64,000 bases of DNA from Beroe forskalii (taxonomy: Eukaryota > Ctenophora > Nuda > Beroida > Beroidae), in the NCBI GenBank assembly GCA_011033025.1, contig WFMF01000056.1, positions 62,001 through 126,000 on the forward strand, in the 5' to 3' direction. Below are positions 24,285 to 36,400 of the stretch, in pieces. The notes beneath the pieces were generated by a model. The model saw only the letters and a program-made list of their open reading frames with translations. It was not told the DNA's origin and searched no databases. The position numbers and the translations under genes were made by a program. Every line of letters begins with the position of its first letter. The stretch's first letter is position 1.

Positions 24285-24287
24285 CAG

Positions 24288-24413
24288 CTACTACGTCCAT
24301 GCACCACCCTCTCAGCACGAGGGAGGAGAGTCTGCCCACGTCAGAAACAACCACCCCGCATTCTATGATGGATCTCTTTCCTTCGTCTCCTCAACAGCGT
24401 ACTCAATACAATG
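24288..24413 (+). CDS. ZP gene exon: Ser/Thr/Pro-rich stalk
   Basis: Acceptor GGTTCTCCTCCAG, donor CAATG|GTTAGT. In the phase that joins the next exon (two bases, then ACT ACG...) it reads TTSMHHPLSTREESLPTSET, TTPHSMMDLFPSSPQQ and RTQYN, a likely O-glycosylated stalk. A second open frame (YYVHAPPSQ...) exists but does not fit the phase of the following exon. Confidence 0.65.
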
Positions 24414-27400
24414 GTTAGTAGCTAGGAACCCGGCAAGGGTACGCCTGTCTCCTTTCTGTTCGGTGATCAGCAGAGTAACAGCACTCTCTTGCTGGCTGAG
24501 TGCTGTTTAACGATTTTTTGACTGTTCTAACAGAATCAATTATTGACTTCATATCAAATTTGGTGGAGCTATAATACTGGTTCATTAATTTTATTCGTTG
24601 ATAGTAAAAGCAGGAACCAACCTGAAACCACCCGAACCCATCTGAAACCACCCGAACCCATCTGAAACCACCCGAACCCACAACCCAACTCTAACCCAGT
24701 TAGGGTTATGGTTAGGGTTAGGGTTAGGGTAGGTTCGGATGGGTCCATTTCATAAGGTCCCTTTCATTAGTTTTGGGGGATTTTAAGAAATTAAACCACA
24801 AGTTGAGGTACGTTACCCGAGTTCGTAGACCTGTTCTAGACAGGAGCTCAAAGAGCTATTGCTTCAACAATTTACAATACTATCTGGAAAAATGAAGTAA
24901 CTGCAAATTTTGTCTTTTGAAGTTTATGAGATATGGGTACCAAAATTTTCAACTCGTTGAGCTCTACAAGATGAGCTAGGACATTTGAATGGGAAATGCT
25001 CCTGAAAAAACTTTTACAGGAAGTAACTGCCATTTTTGAGAACAGTTTATGTTATGAAGGTCATGCTTCTTCCAGATAATGGCTGGATAGCTCGGCAAGC
25101 TTTCTTAATTTCTTGACAGGCGACAGAGTGAGCCTCTACGCTTACCCGACTCCCGAGCTATCAGAGTTGCTCGAGCTACAGCTCCTGTCAGTGCATCTCT
25201 AATATCACGTGCATTAGCAAGGTATAATGTTATTCGAGCAATTGGCCGGGTAATACCTCCAACTATCACCCAGCTATTGCTCGAGCAATAGCTGGGCCAA
25301 GCAAAAAACCTCACTCTAGAAGGCTTGCTCGAGCAATAGCTCCTCAAAGTTCCGTGTCTAGAACTATCCTTGCAGTATCGGTGATGTGCGGGGAAAAGAT
25401 CAATATCCGGATCAGCTACAGTCCAGAAACTAACTTCGTTCCAACCTTTACTGCGCAAGGTATGCGTTGAAACCTTTACTGCGCAAGGTATGTGTTGAAA
25501 ACGACCGGCACCATTTTTCACTAACTCCGGTTTCGTCTCTGTTTTCCAGACTTTGAAAGTCGGGTTCGTGCCCACTTTTACTGCACAAGGTATGAGGAGA
25601 CAAGACAATCTCTGACAATCATATTTCACTTGAAAACAATCTTCAGCTTTGCTGTCTCTTGCTTTTGCCTTTTAGAACTGTACCATTTGCTATGACATTT
25701 GAAGATGCCTGTCCCCAGATCACTCTTGTAAAGCTGACGGTTCCCCGCCCGTCCTCAGCCTGGAATACAACCCCAAGAAGTGCGGCACTAGAAGGGAGAA
25801 GGTCAAGGACGCCAAGTACGCTTTCAAGAACAGGGTTAGTGGCACTACTGTATATCGTCACATTTCATCGGGTCAAAATCCTCTTTCCTTTTTGGACAGA
25901 ATTTTTCTATTGACGAGTTCGATCAAGACCTATTGACTTAATACCATTCTCATTTCTTTATCGCATCCCCTCCACTTCATAATTGAGTATTCGACTCGCT
26001 TCCTATTCGGGGTTCAGGGATGAAACTTATCTCAACTCAAGTCAGCTCGATGCCATCTTACAACCCCTCAGATCTATGTGCGGAGTGCAGACCTCTCGTA
26101 CAGTGAGATAGCAGCAATCGAGTGCCCACCCTCTCGGAGGAGATGGAATACGGTGGTCAGGTAATGTTTCTAATGTTGTAAGCTCTCTTGGTGGTCAGGT
26201 AATGTTTCTAATGTTGTAAGCTCTCTTGGTGGTCAGGTAATGTTTCTAATGTTGTAAGCTCTCTTGGTGGTCAGGTAATGTTTCTAATGTTGTAAGCTCT
26301 CTTGGTGGTCAGGTAATGTTTCTAATGTTGTAAGCTCTCTTGGTGGTCAGGTAATGTTTCTAATGTTGTAAGCTCTCTTGGTGGTCAGGTAATGTTTCTA
26401 ATGTTGTAAGCTCTCTTGGTGGTCAGGTAATGTTTCTAATGTTGTAAGCTCTCTTGGTGGTCAGGTAATGTTTCTAATGTTGTAAGCTCTCTTGGTGGTC
26501 AGGTAATGTTTCTAATGTTGTAAGCTCTCTTGGTGGTCAGGTAATGTTTCTAATGTTGTAAGCTCTCTTGGTGGTCAGGTAATGTTTCTAATGTTGTAAG
26601 CTCTCTTGGTGGTCAGGTAATGTTTCTAATGTTGTAAGCTCTCTTGGTGGTCAGGTAATGTTTCTAATGTTGTAAGCTCTCTTGGTGGTCAGGTAATGTT
26701 TCTAATGTTGTAAGCTCTCTTGGTGGTCAGGTAATGTTTCTAATGTTGTAAGCTCTCTTGGTGGTCAGGTAATGTTTCTAATGTTGTAAGCTCTCTTGGT
26801 GGTCAGGTAATGTTTCTAATGTTGTAAGCTCTCTTGGTGGTCAGGTAATGTTTCTAATGTTGTAAGCTCTCTTGGTGGTCAGGTAATGTTTCTAATGTTG
26901 TAAGCTCTCTTGGTGGTCAGGTAATGTTTCTAATGTTGTAAGCTCTCTTGGTGGTCAGGTAATGTTTCTAATGTTGTAAGCTCTCTTGGTGGTCAGGTAA
27001 TGTTTCTAATGTTGTAAGCTCTCTTGGTGGTCAGGTAATGTTTCTAATGTTGTAAGCTCTCTTGGTGGTCAGGTAATGTTTCTAATGTAAGCTCTCTTGG
27101 TGGTCAGGTAATGTTTCTAATGTTGTAAGCTCTCTTGGTGGTCAGGTAATGTTTCTAATGTTGTAAGCTCTCTTGGTGGTCAGGTAATGTTTCTAATGTT
27201 GTAAGCTCTCTTGGTGGTCAGGTAATGTTTCTAATGTTGTAAGCTCTCTTGGTGGTCAGGTAATGTTTCTAATGTTGTAAGCTCTCTTGGTGGTCAGGTA
27301 ATGTTTTCTAATGTTTAAGCTCTCTTGGTGGTCAGGTAATGTTTCTAATGTTGTAAGCTCTCTTGGTGGTCAGGTAATGTTTCTAATGTTGTAAGCTCTC

Positions 27401-30400
27401 TTGGTGGTCAGGTAATGTTTCTAATGTTGTAAGCTCTCTTGGTGGTCAGGTAATGTTTCTAATGTTGTAAGCTCTCTTGGTGGTCAGGTAATGTTTCTAA
27501 TGTTGTAAGCTCTCTTGGTGGTCAGGTAATGTTTCTAATGTTGTAAGCTCTCTTGGTGGTCAGGTAATGTTTCTAATGTTGTAAGCTCTCTTGGTGGTCA
27601 GGTAATGTTTCTAATGTTGTAAGCTCTCTTGGTGGTCAGGTAATGTTTCTAATGTTGTAAGCTCTCTTGTGGTGAATCAGGTAATGTTTCTAATGTTGTA
27701 AGCTCTCTCTTGGTGGTCAGGTAATGTTTCTAATGTTGTAAGCTCTCTTGGTGGTCAGGTAATGTTTCTAATGTTTGTAAGCTCTCTTGTTGGTCAGGTA
27801 ATGTTTCTAATGTTGTAAGCTCTCTTGGTGGTCAGGTAATGTTTCTAATGTTGTAAGCTCTCTTGGTGGTCAGGTAATGTTTCTAATGTTGTAAGCTCTC
27901 TTGGTGGTCAGGTAATGTTTCTAATGTTTAAGCTCTCTTGGTGGTCAGGTAATGTTTCTAATGTTGTAAGCTCTCTTGGTGGTCAGGTAATGTTTCTAAT
28001 GTTGTAAGCTCTCTTGGTGGTCAGGTAATGTTTCTAATGTTGTAAGCTCTCTTGGTGGTCAGGTAATGTTTCTAATGTTGTAAGCTCTCTTGGTGGTCAG
28101 GTAATGTTTCTAATGTTGTAAGCTCTCTTGGTGGTCAGGTAATGTTTCTAATGTTGTAAGCTCTCTTGGTGGTCAGGTAATGTTTCTAATGTTGTAAGCT
28201 CTCTTGGTGGTCAGGTAATGTTTCTAATGTTGTAAGCTCTCTTGGTGGTCAGGTAATGTTTCTAATGTTGTAAGCTCTCTTGGTGGTCAGGTAATGTTTC
28301 TAATGTTGTGTTTTGGTGGTCAGGTAATCTTTCTAATGTTGTAAGCTCTCTGGTGGTCAGGTAATGTTTCTAATGTTGTAAGCTCTCTCTTGGTGGTCAG
28401 GTAATGTTTCTAATGTTGTAAGCTCTCTTGGTGGTCAGGTAATGTTTCTAATGTTGTAAGCTCTCTTGGTGGTCAGGTAATGTTTCTAATGTTGTAAGCT
28501 CTCTTGGTGGTCAGGTAATGTTTCTAATGTTGTAAGCTCTCTTGGTGGTCAGGTAATGTTTCTAATGTTTCTAATGTTGTAATGTTGTAAGCTCTCTTGG
28601 TGGTCAGGTAATGTTTCTAATGTTGTAAGCTCTCTTGGTGGTCAGGTAATGTTTCTAAATGTTGTAAGCTCTCTTGGTGGTCAGGTAATGTTTCTAATGT
28701 TGTGCGCTCTCTTGGTGGTCAGGTAATGTTTCTAATGTGGTTAATGTTTCTAATGTTGTAAGCTCTCTTGGTGGTCAGGTAATGTTTCTAATGTTGTAAG
28801 CTCTCTTGGTGGTCAGGTAATGTTTCTAATGTTGTAAGCTCTCTTGGTGGTCAGGTAATGTTTCTAATGTTGTAAGCTCTCTTGGTGGTCAGGTAATGTT
28901 TCTAATGTTGTAAGCTCTTGGTGGTCAGGTAATGTTTCTAATGTTGTAAGCTCTCAGGTAATGTTTCTAATGTTGTAAGCTCTCTTGGTGGTCAGGTAAT
29001 GTTTCTAATGTTGTAAGCTCTCTTGGTGGTCAGGTAATGTTTCTAATGTTGTAAGCTCTCTTGGTGGTCAGGTAATGTTTCTAATGTTGTAAGCTCTCTT
29101 GCGTCAGGTAATGTTGTTTAAATGTTGTAAGGTAATGTTTCTAATCTCTTGGTGGTCAGGTAATGTTTCTAATGTTGTAAGCTCTCTTGGTGGTCAGGTA
29201 ATGTTTCTAATGTTGTAAGCTCTCTTGGTGGTCAGGTAATGTTTCTAATGTTGTAAGGTAATGTTTCTTGTCATGGTCAGGTAATGTTTCTAATGTTGTA
29301 AGCTCTCTTGGTGGTCAGGTAATGTTTCTAATGTTGTAAGCTCTCTCTTGGCATTGACCTCAAGGATAACAAGGTGAGATTAACGTACTGCTGAGATCAT
29401 TGACCTCAAGGATAACAAGGTGAGATTAACGTACTGCTGAGATCATTGACCTCAAGGATAACAAGGTGAGATTAACGTACTGCTGAGATCATTGACCTCA
29501 AGGATAACAAGGTGAGATTAACGTACTGCTGAGATCATTGACCTCAAGGATAACAAGGTGAGATTAACGTACTGCTGAGATCATTGACCTCAAGGATAAC
29601 AAGGTGAGATTAACGTACTGCTGAGATCATTGACCTCAAGGATAACAAGGTGAGATTACACGTATTAACGTACTGCTGAGATCATTGACCTCAAGGATAA
29701 CAAGGTGAGATTAACGTACTGCTGAGATCATTGACCTCAAGGATAACAAGGTGAGATTAACGTACTGCTGAGATCATTGACCTCAAGGATAACAAGGTGA
29801 GATTAACGTACTGCTGAGATCATTGACCTCAAGGATAACAAGGTGAGATTAACGTACTGCTGAGATCATTGACCTCAAGGATAACAAGGTGAGATTAACG
29901 TACTGCTGAGATCATTGACCTCAAGGATAACAAGGTGAGATTAACGTACTGCTGAGATCATTGACCTCAAAGATAACAAGGTGAGATTAACGTACTGCTG
30001 AGATCATTGACCTCAAGGATAACAAGGTGAGAGATTAACGTACTGCTGAGATCATTGACCTCAACGTACTCAAGGATAACAAGGTGAGATTAACGTACTG
30101 CTGAGATCATTGACCTCAACAAGGTGAGATTAACGTACTGCTGAGATCTTGATCAAGGATAACAAGGTGAGATTAACGTACTGCTGAGATCATTGACCTC
30201 AAGGATAACAAGGTGAGATTAACGTACTGCTGAGATCATGACCTCAAGATAACAAGGTGAGATTAACGTACTGCTGAGATCATTGACCCTCAAGGATAAC
30301 AAGGTGAGATTAACGTACTGCTGAGATCATTGACCTCAAGGATAACAAGGTGAGATTAACGTACTGCTGAGATCATTGACCTCAAGGATAACAAGGTGAG

Positions 30401-33400
30401 ATTAACGTACTGCTCATTGACCTCAAGATAACATTGAGATTAACAAGGAGATCATTGACAAGGATAACAAGGTGAGATTAACGTACTGCTGAGATCATTG
30501 ACCTCAAGGATAACAAGGTGAGATTAACGTACTGCTGAGATCATTGACCTCAAGGATAACAAGGTGAGATTAACGTACTGCTGAGATCAACCTCAAGGAT
30601 AACAAGGAGAGATTAACGTACTGCTGAGATCATTGATCTCAAGGATAACAAGGTGAGATTAACGTACTGCTGAGATCATTGACCTCAAGGATAACAAGGT
30701 GAGATTAACGTACTGCTGAGATCATTGACCTCAAGGATAACAAGGTGAGATTAACGTACTGCTGAGATCATTGACCTCAAGGATAACAAGGTGAGATTAA
30801 CGTACTGCTGAGATCATTGACTCAAGGATAACAAGGTGAGATTAACGTACTGCTGAGATCATTGACCTCAAGGATAACAAGGTGAGATTAACGTACTGCT
30901 GAGATCATTGACCTCAAGGATAACAAGGTGAGATTAACGTACTGCTGAGATCATTGACCTCAAGGATAACAAGGTGAGATTAACGTACTGCTGAGATCAT
31001 TGACCTCAAGGATAACAAGGTGAGATTAACGTACTGCTGAGATCATTGACCTCAAGGATAACAAGGTGAGATTAACGTACTGCTGAGATCATTGACCTCA
31101 AGGATAACAAGGTGAGATTAACGTACTGCTGAGATCATTGACCTCAAGGATAACAAGGTGAGATTAACGTACTGCTGAGATCATTGACCTCAAGGATAAC
31201 AAGGTGAGATTAACGTACTGAGATCATTGACCTCAAGGATAACAAGGTGAGATTAACGTACTGCTGAGATCATTGACCTCAAGGATAACAAGGTTAACGT
31301 ACTGCTGCTGAGATCATTGACCTCAAGGATAACAAGGTGAGATTAACGTACTGCTGAGATCATTGACCTCAAGGATAACAAGGTGAGATTAACGTACTGC
31401 TGAGATCATTGATCTCAAGGATAACAAGGTGAGATTAACGTACTGCTGAGATCATTGACCTCAAGGATAACAAGGTGAGATTAACGTACTGCTGAGATCA
31501 TTGACCTCAAGGATAACAAGGTGAGATTAACGTACTGCTGGTGATCATTGACCCTCAGGATACAAGCTGAGATCATACTGCTGAGATCATTGACCTCAAG
31601 GATAACAAGGTGAGATTAACGTAGGTGAGATTAACGTACTGCTGAGATCATTGACCTCAAGGATAACAAGGTGAGATTAACGTACTGCTGAGATCATTGA
31701 CCTCAAGGATAACAAGGTGAGATTAACGTACTGCTGAGATCATTGACCTCAAGGATAACAAGGTGAGATTAACGTACTGCTGAGATCATTGACCTCAAGG
31801 ATAACAAGGTGAGATTAACGTAAAACGTACTGCTGAGATCATTGATCTCAAGGAGATTAACGTAACTGCTGAGAGATTAACCTCAACTAACAAGGTGAGA
31901 TTAACGTACTGCTGAGATCATTGACCTCAAGGATAACAAGGTGAGATTAACGTACTGCTGAGATCATTGACCTCAAGGATAACAAGGTGAGATTAACGTA
32001 CTGCTGAGATCATTGACCTCAAGGACAAGGTGAGATTAACTTACTGCTGCTGAGATCATTGATCTACTGCAGGATAATTAAAAGCTGAGTGAGATTAACG
32101 TACTGCTGAGATCATTGACCTCAAGGATAACAAGGTGAGATTAACGTACTGCTGAGATCATTGACCTCAAGGATAACAAGGTGAGATTAACGTACTGCTG
32201 AGATCATTGACCTCAAGGATAACAAGGTGAGATTAACGTACTGCTGAGATCATTGACCTCAAGGATAACAAGGTGAGATTAACGTACTGCTGAGATCATT
32301 GATCTCAAGGATAACAAGGTGAGATTAACGTACTGCTGAGATCATTGACCTCAAGGATAACAAGGTGAGATTAACGTACTGCTGAGATCATTGACCTCAA
32401 GGATAACAAGGTGAGATTAACGTACATGTGTAATGTGTATCACCTCCCTCTCATCCCAGACAGTGTACGTGCAGCTTGAGAGCAAGGTGAAGCACGGTTC
32501 CTTTGTTGTAGAGACGTGTTACGCCACACCCAGCGAGGACAGCAGCTACAACGACCCCTACTACCTGCTCAAAACGGGTATGTTGCAGATTAAATACCCC
32601 TACTGAGATCCCAGCAAAACAGGGTAACGTTCTTGAATGCCCCTACTACCTGCTCAAAAACGGGTACGTTCTTGAATGCCCCTACTACCTGCTCAAAACG
32701 GGTACGTTCTTGAATACCCTACTACCCCTCAAAAACGGCAGCGTTTTCTGAATACCCCTACCTGCTCAAAAACGGGTACGTTCTTGAATGCCCCTACTAC
32801 CTGCTCAAAAACTGTGAGATTGAATACCCCTGCTACCTGCTCAAAAACCTCAAGGGTACGTTCTTGAATACCCCTACTACCTGCTCAAAACTCAGCCTGT
32901 TCCTTGAATACCCCTGACCCCCTGAAAAACGGGCACGTTACCCCCTATCACTCAAAAAAACAGGTACGTTCTTGAATACCCCTACTACCCCCTCAAAAAC
33001 GGGTACGTTCTTGAATACCCCTACTACCCCCTCAAAAACGGGTACGTTCTTGAATACCCCCACTACCCCCTCAAAAACGGGTACGTTCTTGAATACCCCC
33101 TACTACCCCCTCAAAAACGGGTACGTTCTTGAATACCCCCTACTACCTGCTCAAAAACGTTCAGGAACACCCTACTACCCCTCAAAAACGGGTACGTTCT
33201 TGAATACCCCTACTACCTGCTCAAAAACGGGTACGTTCTTGAATACCCCTTCTACCCCCTCAAAAACTGGTACGTTCTTGAATACCCCTACTACCTGCTC
33301 AAAAACGGGTACGTTCTTGAATACCCCTACTACCCCCTCAAAAACGGGTACGTTCTTGAATACCCCACTACCCCCTCAAAACGGGTACGTTCTTGGATAC

Positions 33401-36400
33401 CCCTACTACCCCCTCAAAAACGGGTACGTTCTTGAATACCCCTACTACCCCTCAAAAACGGGTACGTTCTTGAACACCCCTACTACCTGCTCAAAAACGG
33501 GTACGTTCTTGAATACCCCTACTACCTGCTCAAAAACGGGTACGTTCTTGAATACCCCTACTACCCCCTCAAAAACGGGTACGTTCTTGAATACCCCTAC
33601 TACCCCCTCAAAAACGGGTACGTTCTTGAATACCCCTACCACCTGCTCAAAAACGGGTACGTTCTTGAATACCCCTACCACCTGCTCAAAAACGGGTACG
33701 TTCTTGAAACGGGTACGTATACGTTGTTTCGGAAACGCCAGATAGTTATCACGTGATCATATCGGGGAGTTCTGCCATTATAGCATGAGCTGTGTTACAT
33801 TGTCCACGTAGTGGCTAGTAATTCTATTTCTTTGTTGTCTGATCTTCAGATCGATTTGTCATTGTCTGATCTGATACATTATAATAGTCTTCATTGTATG
33901 TCTTCATTGTTTATTTATTTTACAGCTGTAAATTTGTTTTTTTGTAATGTTTTATACCAGAGTTGTCATGAATTATGTGTATGTATAATCTAGGTTCATG
34001 TGTAATCATTAATTCACTGATTATCTGTTGCAGTGAACATGTAACAGCATTTTCATTTTAATTTGCACCTCTGTTACTATTCCAGGTGTCGACTGGACGA
34101 CAGTCTGAACTTTGACGAGTTTAAGCCCGGAGGAAGGGCACGGTTCAGCTTCTCCAGGATGAAATTCGCTGACAATCACTTCTCCGATAAGGTGAATTGG
34201 AACTCTTGTCATTTACTCGGAAATTGTGCTTTGTTACCATGACACCCCCACTGCAGCCTTGTTACCATGACACCCCCACTGCAGCCTTGTTACCATGACA
34301 CCCCCACTGCAGCCTTGTTACCATGACACCCCCACTGCAGCCTTGTGTTACCATGACACCCCCACTGCAGCCTTGTTACCATGACACCCCCACTGCAGCC
34401 TTGTTACCATGACACCCCACTGCAGCCTTGTTACCATGACACCCCCACTGCAGCCTTGTTACCATGATGACACCCCCACTGCAGCCTTGTTACCATGACA
34501 CCCCCACTGCAGCCTTGTTACCATGACACCCCCCCCCACTGCAGCCTTGTTACCATGACACCCCCACTGCAGCCTTGTTACCATGACACCCCCACTGCAG
34601 CCTTGTTACCATGACACCCCCACTGCAGCCTTGTTACCATGACCCCCCACTGCAGCCTTGTTACCATGACACCCCCACTGCAGCCTTGTTACCATGACAC
34701 CCCCACTGCAGCCTTGTTACCATGACACCCCCACTGCAGCCTTGTTACCATGACACCCCCACTGCAGCCTTGTTACCATGACACCCCCACTGCAGCCTTG
34801 TTACCATGACACCCCCACTGCAGCCTTGTTACCATGACACCCCCACTGCAGCCTTGTTACCATGACACCCCCACTGCAGCCTTGTTACCATGACACCCCA
34901 CTGCAGCCTTGTTACCATGACACCCCCACTGCAGCCTTGTTACCATGACACCCCCACTGCAGCCTTGTTACCATGACACTCCCACTGCAGCCTTGTTACC
35001 ATGACACCCCCCACTGCAGCCTTGTTACCATGACACCCCCACTGCAGCCTGGTTACCATGACACCCCCACTGCAGCCTTGTTACCATGACACCCCCACTG
35101 CAGCCTTGTTACCATGACACCCCCACTGCAGCCTTGTTACCATGACCTCCCCACTGCAGCCTTGTTACCATGACACCCCCACTGCAGCCTTGTTACCATG
35201 ACCCCCCACTGCAGCCTTGTTACCATGACACCCCCACTGCAGCCTTGTTACCATGACACCCCCACTGCAGCCTTGTTACCATGACCCCCCACTGCAGCCT
35301 TGTTACCATGACACCCCCACTGCAGCCTTGTTACCATGACACCCCCACTGCAGCCTTGTTACCATGACACCCCCACTGCAGCCTTGTTACCATGACACCC
35401 CCACTGCAGCCTGGTTACCATGACACCCCCACTGCAGCCTTGTTACCATGACACCCCCCACTGCAGCCTGGTTACCATGACACCTCCACTGCAGCCTTGT
35501 TACCATGACACCCCCCTTGTTACTGCAGCCTTGTTACCATGACACCCCCACTGCAGCCTTGTTACCATGACACCCCCACTGCAGCCTTGTTACCATGACA
35601 CCCCCACTGCAGCCTTGTTACCATGACACCCCCACTGCAGCCTTGTTACCATGACACCCCCACTGCAGCCTTGTTACCATGACACCCCCACTGCAGCCTG
35701 GTTACCATGACACCCCCACTGCAGCCTGGTTACCATGACACCCCCACTGCAGCCTTGTTACCATGACACCCCCACTGCAGCCTTGTTACCTTGACACCCC
35801 ACTGCAGCCTTGTTACCATGACACCCCCACTGCAGCCTTGTTACCATGACACCCCCACTGCAGCCTTGTTACCATGACACCCCCACTGCAGCCTGGTACC
35901 ATGACACCCCCACTGCAGCCTGGTTACCATGAGCCCCCACTGCAGCCTTGTTACCATGACACCCCCACTGCAGCCTTGTTACCATGACACCCCCACTGCA
36001 GCCTTGTTACCATGACACCCCACTGCAGCCTTGTTACCATGACACCCCCACTGCAGCCTGGTTACCATGACACCCCACTGCAGCCTTGTTACCATGACAC
36101 CCCACTGCAGCCTTGTTACCATGACACCCCCCCACTGCAGCCTGGTTACCATGACACCCCCACTGCAGCCTTGTTACCATGACACCCCCACTGCAGCCTG
36201 GTTACCATGACACCCCCACTGCAGCCTTGTTACCATGACACCCCCACTGCAGCCTTGACACCCCCCACTGACACCCCACTGCAGCCTTGTTACCATGACA
36301 CCCCCACTGCAGCCTGGTTACCATGACACCCCCTCTCAGGTGTATATCCACTGCAGTGTCATGCTATGCAACCAACAAGACCCCGAGTGCAGGATCACGT

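Noticed and set aside
21789-24354. Long open frames with NPYYLHG, PIIPMVT or GVTRERT repeats
   Set aside because: A 21-bp period keeps frames open on both strands; the array forms an intron end, and no start, domain or signal supports coding.
25105-25629. 174-codon minus-strand open frame
   Set aside because: It lies opposite three phase-consistent ZP exons and shows no recognisable domain.
26153-36330. CRISPR-like regular arrays
   Set aside because: Units are contiguous without unique spacers, and the setting is a spliced animal gene.
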